Of a stretch of DNA of 9,154 nucleotides, positions 1 to 4,354 are shown piece by piece. Within the stretch, counting starts at the first letter, position 1. Every line of letters begins with the position of its first letter. Both the position numbers and the translations under genes were made by a program. Where the stretch lies: contig JBKEAJ010000157.1 in NCBI GenBank assembly GCA_047972135.1, forward strand, positions 1 through 9,154, read 5' to 3'. The notes under the pieces are model-generated. The model was not told where the DNA came from. It worked only from the letters and a program-made list of their open reading frames with translations, and did not search any database. The DNA comes from JBKEAJ01 sp047972135. Its GTDB lineage: Bacteria > Bacteroidota > Bacteroidia > Bacteroidales > Prolixibacteraceae.

Positions 1-1119
1 ATGGTAATACGCGAATATCAAAAAAGTATTGGCGAAGGACATCGCAATCTTGTGATTATTCCGTCGTCGGCACACGGCACTAATCCTGCAAGTGCGGCGA
101 TGGCAGGTATGGATATAAAGATTGTCCCTTGCGACGACAAGGGCAATATCGACATTGAGGCATTAAAAATGATAGCCGAAGAGAATAAAGACACATTATC
201 ATCCGTGATGATTACTTATCCGTCTACCCACGGAGTGTTTGAGGAAAAGATTATGGAAATGTGCCAAATCATCCACGACAACGGTGGTCAGGTATATATG
301 GACGGTGCCAATATGAATGCACAGGTGGGCATTACCAATCCGGGCTTTATCGGAGCGGATGTTTGTCATCTCAATCTTCACAAGACCTTTGCCATCCCTC
401 ACGGTGGTGGCGGTCCGGGAGCAGGACCAATCTGTGTGGCAAAACATCTTGTACCCTTTCTGCCCTCTCATCCCGTTGTCGACAACGGCGCAAAAGGTGC
501 AATAACGGTTGCGGCAGCTCCTTGGGGAAGTGCGTCAATACTGCCAATCACCTATGGTTATATAAAGATGCTGGGTGCCGACGGACTAAAACACTCCACC
601 GAAATAGCTATTCTAAATGCCAACTATTTAATGTCGAAGCTGAAAGACAACTACGGCATTGTCTATACGGGCGAGAAGGGCTTTGTGGCTCACGAAATGA
701 TATTGGAATGCAGGCACTTCAAAGCACTAGGTATCAACGAAACGGACATTGCCAAGAGGCTGATAGACTTTGGTTTCCACGCCCCGACGCTATCTTTCCC
801 TGTTATCGGCACATTAATGGTTGAACCGACAGAAAGTGAATCATTGGAAGAGCTAGACAGGTTTGTGGAAGCACTGAATACCATATACAAAGAAATAAAA
901 GAAATCGAGAATGGCACGGCAGACAAGGAGGACAATGTTCTGAAAAATGCACCCCACCCTGCCGTAGCGGTAACAGCCGATGAATGGACACACCCGTACA
1001 GCCGTCAGAAAGCTGCATACCCACTGGATTGGTTGAAAGAGAACAAATATTGGTCGCCCATCAGCAGGATAGACAACGCCTACGGCGATAGAAATTTGGT
1101 TTGTTCCTGCTCAAAGTAG
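1..1119 (+). CDS. gcvP: Glycine dehydrogenase (decarboxylating), P-protein of the glycine cleavage system, C-terminal part (5' end outside window)
   Basis: This is the PLP-dependent P-protein, which decarboxylates glycine and passes the aminomethyl group to the lipoyl arm of GcvH in the cytoplasm. The visible 372 residues match the C-terminal part of the family. HGTNPASA is at 25-32 and the THGVFEE segment at 76-82. The PLP-binding lysine is K128 in HLNLHKTF, followed by the glycine-rich PHGGGGPGAGP at 133-143. The C-terminus has the usual DNAYGDRNLVCSC ending. Full-length P-proteins are about 950 residues, so roughly 580 residues lie upstream. The ATG at base 1 is an internal methionine (the family reads LMVIR-Y here), not the start. 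Whether the gene is one chain or split into gcvPA/gcvPB cannot be seen, although the Bacteroidetes form is normally one chain. No terminator with a T-run is visible in the 128 bases after the stop. Confidence 0.97.
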   Translation: MVIREYQKSIGEGHRNLVIIPSSAHGTNPASAAMAGMDIKIVPCDDKGNIDIEALKMIAEENKDTLSSVMITYPSTHGVFEEKIMEMCQIIHDNGGQVYMDGANMNAQVGITNPGFIGADVCHLNLHKTFAIPHGGGGPGAGPICVAKHLVPFLPSHPVVDNGAKGAITVAAAPWGSASILPITYGYIKMLGADGLKHSTEIAILNANYLMSKLKDNYGIVYTGEKGFVAHEMILECRHFKALGINETDIAKRLIDFGFHAPTLSFPVIGTLMVEPTESESLEELDRFVEALNTIYKEIKEIENGTADKEDNVLKNAPHPAVAVTADEWTHPYSRQKAAYPLDWLKENKYWSPISRIDNAYGDRNLVCSCSK

Positions 1120-1183
1120 GTGTACATGTCAATGGTGAATTATGGATGAAATGCATCATATACTACATTTACAATTTCTACGT

Positions 1184-1214
1184 TATGAGATTAAACCTTT
1201 TCTGGATATTTCTG
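1184..1214 (+). promoter_or_regulatory. Weak candidate Bacteroidetes-type promoter for the sigma-factor operon
   Basis: TATG at 1184-1187 is followed after 19 bases by TATTTCTG at 1207-1214. Each differs by one base from the TTTG and TAnnTTTG consensus of the housekeeping Bacteroidetes sigma factor. A start site near 1220 would give a 28-55 base leader, depending on the start codon. It is the best match in the gap between gcvP and the sigma gene. An autoregulated ECF promoter would not have to look like this, so the call is tentative. Confidence 0.3.
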
Positions 1215-1247
1215 TCAATAAGAGACATAAATAAAACTTGAAAGGGC

Positions 1248-1802
1248 ATGTACATAAGTGTTTCGCTGGAAGATATGAATAACAAAAACAAGGAAATTGT
1301 GGTTGACAAGGCTGATTTTGATGAAGTTGTTCGTCAGAATTATCAAAAGCTATATCACTATATCCGCCGTATGGTTGTTGTTCATGAAGATGCCGACGAT
1401 GTTTTACAAGAGACGTTTATCAAGGCATGGCGGAATTTTGCATCTTTTAGGAATGAATCTTCCATTTCATCGTGGCTATACAGAATAGCGAGCAACGAAG
1501 CCATAAATCATTTAAATAAGAAAAAGAGGACATTTAAGGCTTTCGACGGAGAGGGCTATGATTTCTTGGCAGACAACTTACAAGCCGACGATTATTTTGA
1601 CGGCGATGCAGCACAGTTGGAATTTCAGAAAGCCGTTGCCACACTCCCCGAAAAACAACGATTAGTATTCACACTGAAATATTTCGAGGAAAAAAAATAT
1701 TCGGAAATAGTTGATATACTCGGTGGCTCTGAAGGAAGCCTCAAAGCCTCCTACCATCATGCTGTTCAGAAGATTGAAAAATATTTTAAAGATAAGGATT
1801 AA
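1248..1802 (+). CDS. ECF-type RNA polymerase sigma factor (sigma-70 family)
   Basis: This 184-residue protein has the two-domain layout of extracytoplasmic-function sigma factors, which direct core RNA polymerase to a small regulon. Region 2 covers about residues 28-94. It includes YHYIRRMV, then the acidic HEDADDVLQETFIKAW (core-binding and -10 recognition) and SWLYRIASNEAINHL. An acidic linker at about 95-125 leads into region 4 at about 127-180, whose helix-turn-helix runs from LPEKQRLVF through YSEIVDILGGSEGSLKASYH. Length is normal. The ATG at 1248 follows an AAAGGG run by one base. A second in-frame ATG at 1275 (MNNKNKEI) would remove nine residues and is a realistic alternative start. 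It heads a cluster with a probable membrane anti-sigma factor 48 bases downstream and a secreted Spy-like protein. That arrangement suggests control by an envelope signal. The target regulon cannot be read here. Confidence 0.95.
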   Translation: MYISVSLEDMNNKNKEIVVDKADFDEVVRQNYQKLYHYIRRMVVVHEDADDVLQETFIKAWRNFASFRNESSISSWLYRIASNEAINHLNKKKRTFKAFDGEGYDFLADNLQADDYFDGDAAQLEFQKAVATLPEKQRLVFTLKYFEEKKYSEIVDILGGSEGSLKASYHHAVQKIEKYFKDKD

Positions 1803-1850
1803 ACCTTTCAGAGACAGTATTGTCAAAGAAATAAACAAAGAATAATTGTG

Positions 1851-2303
1851 ATGAGCGATTTTGATATAAATAAATTCAAGAAAAAAGAAACTTTCAGAGT
1901 TCCAAAAGGTTACTTTGAAGATTTTGAGGCACGCTTAGAGCAAAGATTGCACAACGAGGAATCTGGTCAAGAAAAAAAAGGGAAATCGATACCCCTCAAC
2001 ATTCTCAAATTTGCAGCCATTGCTTCCGTATTCTTTTTAATATTCAAAGTTGTCGGCTATTTTGCGTTTGATGCAGCCACCGATGCCTACCACAATACCA
2101 AAGGCGTGTCGGTCTCTACTGAGAGTGCCGCTCCCACCGACGATTTATACTACTACTACACTTCCGAAATGAGCGATAGCGAGTTGATGTCTCATCAAGA
2201 AAGTACAGAGACAGTAAACACCGAAATTAGTGATAACGAAGCATTTGAATATCTACTTGCAACCCTAGATGATTACGATTTAGCAAATCATTATCAAAAC
2301 TAA
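1851..2303 (+). CDS. Single-pass membrane protein, probable anti-sigma factor
   Basis: This 150-residue protein has a cytoplasmic N-terminus of about 50 residues, one membrane helix at about 51-73 (ILKFAAIASVFFLIFKVVGY) and an acidic, Ser/Thr-rich outer tail of about 75 residues with four consecutive tyrosines (100-103). The N-terminus carries FRVPKGYFEDFEARLEQRL at 15-33. I recognise this VPxGYFxxF pattern from Bacteroidetes proteins encoded just after ECF sigma factors. No cysteine is present anywhere, so the classical zinc anti-sigma (ZAS) motif is absent. Anti-sigma function is inferred from gene order, topology and that short motif. The ATG at 1851 is preferred over an adjacent in-frame GTG at 1848. 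The next gene starts 5 bases after the stop, so the two are almost certainly cotranscribed and possibly translationally coupled. Confidence 0.85.
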   Translation: MSDFDINKFKKKETFRVPKGYFEDFEARLEQRLHNEESGQEKKGKSIPLNILKFAAIASVFFLIFKVVGYFAFDAATDAYHNTKGVSVSTESAAPTDDLYYYYTSEMSDSELMSHQESTETVNTEISDNEAFEYLLATLDDYDLANHYQN

Positions 2304-2308
2304 ATAAT

Positions 2309-2764
2309 ATGAAGAGTTTAATTTTTACTATATTACTTACAGCAACTATCCTGACAAGTTACTCTCAGGACAAGGGAAAGCACGACTGGGATAAATTCAA
2401 GGCCATCAAGGTGTCGTTTATCACCGAGAAGGTAGAGCTAACTCCCGAAGAGGCGCAGAAATTTTGGCCAGTTTACAACAAATATGAGAGTCAGAAATTT
2501 GAGCTGATGAAAGTCAAAAGGAAAGCCGAGGAGGCAATGTGCGGAGAAATTAGCGAGTCAGAAGCAAAGACTAAGAATGCCGAATACATACAATGTATGG
2601 AAAAGGAAGCGGAGATAGCAAAAAACATGAATGCCGACCTGCTAAAAGTTTTATCGGCAAAAAAAGTGATGAGACTATACAGAGCGGAATTTGAATTTCG
2701 TGATAAAATGATAAGAGACTTTAGAAACCGCGACAGAGACAGAGATATGGAAAGACGAGATTAA
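2309..2764 (+). CDS. Secreted Spy/CpxP-like helical protein, possible periplasmic partner of the sigma/anti-sigma pair
   Basis: The 151-residue protein starts with a signal peptide (residues 1-19, probable cleavage in SYS|Q before Q20), so the mature protein is expected in the periplasm. The rest is strongly helical and charged. It carries ELTPEEAQKFWPVYNKYE at 43-60, an LTxxQ-like motif of the Spy/CpxP type as found in Bacteroidetes proteins annotated as sensors of ECF sigma factors. Two cysteines (C78, C96) flank the acidic segment ISESEAKTKN. The C-terminus ends in an Arg/Asp repeat (RNRDRDRDMERRD, 139-151). Spy/CpxP proteins bind misfolded envelope proteins or feed back on stress signalling. 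A feedback or chaperone role here is inference from homology-like motifs and position. It is the last gene of the module and is followed by a strong terminator. Confidence 0.88.
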   Translation: MKSLIFTILLTATILTSYSQDKGKHDWDKFKAIKVSFITEKVELTPEEAQKFWPVYNKYESQKFELMKVKRKAEEAMCGEISESEAKTKNAEYIQCMEKEAEIAKNMNADLLKVLSAKKVMRLYRAEFEFRDKMIRDFRNRDRDRDMERRD

Positions 2765-2798
2765 AGAGCTTCTAGGTTATAATGTTTAGTTGGTTTAC

Positions 2799-2841
2799 AG
2801 ACCCTATTGCGATGCCAGTCTCATAGGGTCTTTTTTTTTTT
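2799..2841 (+). terminator. Intrinsic terminator of the sigma-factor operon
   Basis: A perfect 9-bp stem pairs AGACCCTAT (2799-2807) with ATAGGGTCT (2823-2831) around a 15-base loop. Eleven consecutive T residues (2831-2841) follow. It begins 35 bases after the Spy-like gene stop, as expected for the end of the sigma, anti-sigma and Spy-like transcript. Confidence 0.9.
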
Positions 2842-2869
2842 GGCAATTGATAAGAATGTCTTACTTTTG
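2839..2869 (+). promoter_or_regulatory. Bacteroidetes-type promoter upstream of the small ORF and HAD phosphatase
   Basis: TTTG (2839-2842), a 19-base spacer and TACTTTTG (2862-2869) match the -33/-7 consensus TTTG-N19-TAnnTTTG exactly. The -33 TTTG is made from the last T residues of the preceding terminator, so the two elements overlap. Predicted transcription start is about 2873-2876, giving a leader of about 110 bases before the phosphatase. Confidence 0.7.
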
Positions 2870-2904
2870 GGGTATCAATGAATACACAGGAATAAAGAGA
2901 TAAC

Positions 2905-2973
2905 ATGAAACGTATAATAATTGAAGGGCAAGTTAAGTCAACTTCGGGTTTGCCACAATTAAAAAATCAATAA
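2905..2973 (+). CDS. Candidate 22-codon small ORF in the leader of the HAD phosphatase
   Basis: An ATG at 2905 opens a 22-residue frame (begins MKRIIIEGQ, ends LPQLKNQ) closed by TAA at 2971-2973. It lies about 30 bases after the predicted transcription start. Its stop is 12 bases before the phosphatase ATG, and both are in the same reading frame. The first ATG after the promoter is this one, so ribosomes scanning or loading near the 5' end would meet it first. No family is recognised. It may be a regulatory upstream frame, a small protein, or chance: frames this short occur randomly. Part of it overlaps short inverted repeats (GGCA 2927-2930 with TGCC 2951-2954, and AGTT 2931-2934 with AACT 2940-2943). 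Confidence 0.3.
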   Translation: MKRIIIEGQVKSTSGLPQLKNQ

Positions 2974-2985
2974 GGTAAAAAATAT

Positions 2986-3591
2986 ATGCAAAACATCCCA
3001 ACACGGATAAAGGGTTTAATATTTGATCTTGACGGCACACTCGTAGACTCGATGCCTCTCCACTATCTATCATGGCGAAACACAGGCAGGGAATACGGTA
3101 TAGAAATAACTATCGATATTCTTAGAGCAATGACGGGCAAACCGATGGATCCGTCGCTAGCCTACCTCGACAAGGTGTTTAACACCAAACTGCCGGTGGA
3201 GGAATTTAGTGTCAAAAAAGATGATGAAGTTTGGAAGAATTTAGGTCAGATAGAGCGTATCCCCGAGGTCTTTGAATACGTAAAATACTACCACAGCAAG
3301 TTGCCCATGGCAGTAGGCACAGGAAGCACGCGAGAGATGGCACTGAAAATACTGGCACACACAGGCTTAGAAAAATATTTCACTCACATTGTCGGTGGCG
3401 ACGAAATCAAAAAACACAAACCCAACCCCGAGACTTTCATAAAATGTGCAGAGCTAATAGGCGTAGAACCACAGGCTTGTGCGGTCTTTGAAGACGGACA
3501 ATTGGGTATAGATGCCGCCAACACTGCCGGAATGTACCCCATTGATGTTACTAAATTCATAAAACTAAATTGGTATGATAGGGAATACTAA
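2986..3591 (+). CDS. HAD-superfamily sugar-phosphate phosphatase, YqaB / beta-phosphoglucomutase-like (subfamily IA)
   Basis: This 201-residue cytoplasmic enzyme has all four HAD motifs. Motif I is FDLDGTLVDS with nucleophile D14 and acid/base D16. Motif II is VGTGS with T112/S114. Motif III is KHKPNPETF with K145. Motif IV is VFEDGQLGIDAA with E169/D170 for Mg2+. A helical C1-type cap lies at about 20-90. The stretch LPMAVGTGS and the motif III/IV region resemble E. coli YqaB, a fructose-1-phosphate/6-phosphogluconate phosphatase, from my memory of that sequence. The exact sugar phosphate cannot be fixed from sequence, and a phosphoglucomutase role is the main alternative. Length fits the family. 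The ATG at 2986 puts motif I at the usual distance from the N-terminus. It is preceded by its own promoter and a small in-frame ORF. Confidence 0.93.
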   Translation: MQNIPTRIKGLIFDLDGTLVDSMPLHYLSWRNTGREYGIEITIDILRAMTGKPMDPSLAYLDKVFNTKLPVEEFSVKKDDEVWKNLGQIERIPEVFEYVKYYHSKLPMAVGTGSTREMALKILAHTGLEKYFTHIVGGDEIKKHKPNPETFIKCAELIGVEPQACAVFEDGQLGIDAANTAGMYPIDVTKFIKLNWYDREY

Positions 3592-3677
3592 AATAAATTA
3601 GTACACTTGTACGTTTCAATAAAAACAGCAAAAGCATAAAGCCTATAGCTTACAGCTTATTGCAAAATTATAAACAG

Positions 3678-4223
3678 ATGAAAAAACAATTAACGGCAAT
3701 ATCGACAGCTTTATTAATAGTACTATTAATGAGCTCATGCGAAGGTCCTCAAGGACTTCCTGGAAGAGATGGCACAGATGGCGCAGACGGTTCAAACACC
3801 ATCGGCGAAACTTTAGAAGTAAAAGCGAACTTTCTATCACGCTACGATTACATTGAAAAAATCACCTTAGACCCTGAAATTTATAATGGCAATGCAATAT
3901 TTGTTTATTGGCTGAGTTCTGAGAATCCTGATGTTTGGCGTCCACTACCACATACAATTTACTTTGAAGATAATAATGAGTTGGATTATACTTTTGACTA
4001 TACACTGTCAGACGTGCAGATATACTTAGGTTTTACCTACACTACTCCTCCTGATGCATATGCACTGGATCAAATATTTAGGATAGTTATAATTCCAAGT
4101 GAGCTGATTCAAAGCACGACAGGTCTAAACGAAGAAAATCTCAAATCGATGGAGTACAATGAATTAATGAGTACTCTGAAAGACAGCAATATAAGTTTTA
4201 AAGAACGCACAATAGCACAATAA
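3678..4223 (+). CDS. Lipoprotein with short collagen-like (Gly-X-Y) tract, function unknown
   Basis: The 181-residue product has a lipoprotein signal peptide (MKKQLTAIST, then a hydrophobic core ending LLMSSC) with the lipidated cysteine at C21. Six Gly-X-Y triplets follow directly (residues 23-40: GPQ GLP GRD GTD GAD GSN). The remaining 140 residues look like a beta-rich domain with many aromatic residues (VYWLSSENPDVW, then DVQIYLGFTY and IFRIVIIP). Small lipoproteins with this order, a Cys, a brief Gly-X-Y run and then a beta domain, are common in Bacteroidetes and have no assigned function. Six triplets are too few for a stable triple helix by themselves, so the tract may be a flexible linker. 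An in-frame TTG at 3660 is possible, but the ATG at 3678 gives a proper lipoprotein signal. The 86-base gap after the phosphatase has no convincing promoter, so cotranscription is possible. Confidence 0.88.
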   Translation: MKKQLTAISTALLIVLLMSSCEGPQGLPGRDGTDGADGSNTIGETLEVKANFLSRYDYIEKITLDPEIYNGNAIFVYWLSSENPDVWRPLPHTIYFEDNNELDYTFDYTLSDVQIYLGFTYTTPPDAYALDQIFRIVIIPSELIQSTTGLNEENLKSMEYNELMSTLKDSNISFKERTIAQ

Positions 4224-4226
4224 GTA

Positions 4227-4257
4227 TTTCATGGGTAAAGGTATTTTATTACCTTTG
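4227..4257 (+). promoter_or_regulatory. Promoter of tRNA-Arg and probably the downstream membrane enzyme
   Basis: TACCTTTG (4250-4257) matches the -7 element TAnnTTTG exactly, and TTTC at 4227-4230 sits 19 bases upstream with one mismatch to TTTG. The predicted start, near 4261-4264, is only a few bases ahead of the tRNA 5' end at 4269. It begins just 3 bases after the lipoprotein stop codon. Confidence 0.7.
4237..4256. repeat. Perfect 7-bp inverted repeat overlapping the tRNA promoter
   Basis: AAAGGTA (4237-4243) and TACCTTT (4250-4256) are exact reverse complements separated by 6 bases. The right arm coincides with the -7 box. It could be a dimeric repressor site or a hairpin at the end of the lipoprotein transcript, but no T-run follows. 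Chance is also possible at this arm length in AT-rich DNA. Confidence 0.45.
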
Positions 4258-4268
4258 CGCCTCATGAT

Positions 4269-4340
4269 GGTCTCATAGTTCAAGGGATAGAATAGAAGTT
4301 TCCTAAACTTTAGATCCAGGTTCGAGTCCTGGTGAGACCA
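4269..4340 (+). tRNA. tRNA-Arg, anticodon CCU
   Basis: The cloverleaf is complete. The 7-bp acceptor stem pairs GGTCTCA (4269-4275) with TGAGACC (4333-4339), with discriminator A4340. The D arm pairs GTTC (4278-4281) with GAAT (4290-4293), closing with a G-T pair. The anticodon stem pairs GAAGT (4295-4299) with ACTTT (4307-4311). The 7-base loop TTCCTAA carries anticodon CCT at 4302-4304, which reads the arginine codon AGG. The variable loop is 4 bases. The T arm pairs CCAGG (4316-4320) with CCTGG (4328-4332) around TTCGAGT. The 3' CCA is not encoded (CAAA follows the discriminator), so it must be added by the CCA-adding enzyme. The gene is transcribed from the promoter just upstream and sits 14 bases before the next start codon. 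Confidence 0.96.
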
Positions 4341-4354
4341 CAAATACCACCTTT

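Noticed and set aside
261..824. 187-codon plus-strand frame inside gcvP
   Set aside because: The product is rich in Arg, Cys and Ser without any domain pattern, while the overlapping gcvP frame is unmistakable.
1121..1255. TGTACA motifs at 1121-1126 and 1249-1254 flanking the gap before the sigma gene
   Set aside because: Six-base palindromes recur by chance, and the second one overlaps the start codon. No wider repeat surrounds them.
1848..1850. In-frame GTG as start of the membrane anti-sigma candidate
   Set aside because: An ATG follows immediately at 1851 and gives the natural MSDFDINKF start; the GTG adds one residue only.
3601..3612. Palindrome GTACA-CT-TGTAC and a near-consensus TACACTTG at 3602-3609 after the phosphatase gene
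   Set aside because: The arms are only 5 bp, and the nearest TTG lies 29 bases upstream of the TACACTTG, too far for a -33 element. Not convincing as promoter or operator.
3660..3677. TTG at 3660 as start of the lipoprotein
   Set aside because: It would add MQNYKQ before a complete lipoprotein signal peptide that begins properly at the ATG at 3678.
4269..4340. tRNA-Arg(CCU) as an integration (att) site
   Set aside because: tRNA genes of this kind are frequent targets, but no integrase, no mobility gene and no second copy of the tRNA 3' end is present in the window.
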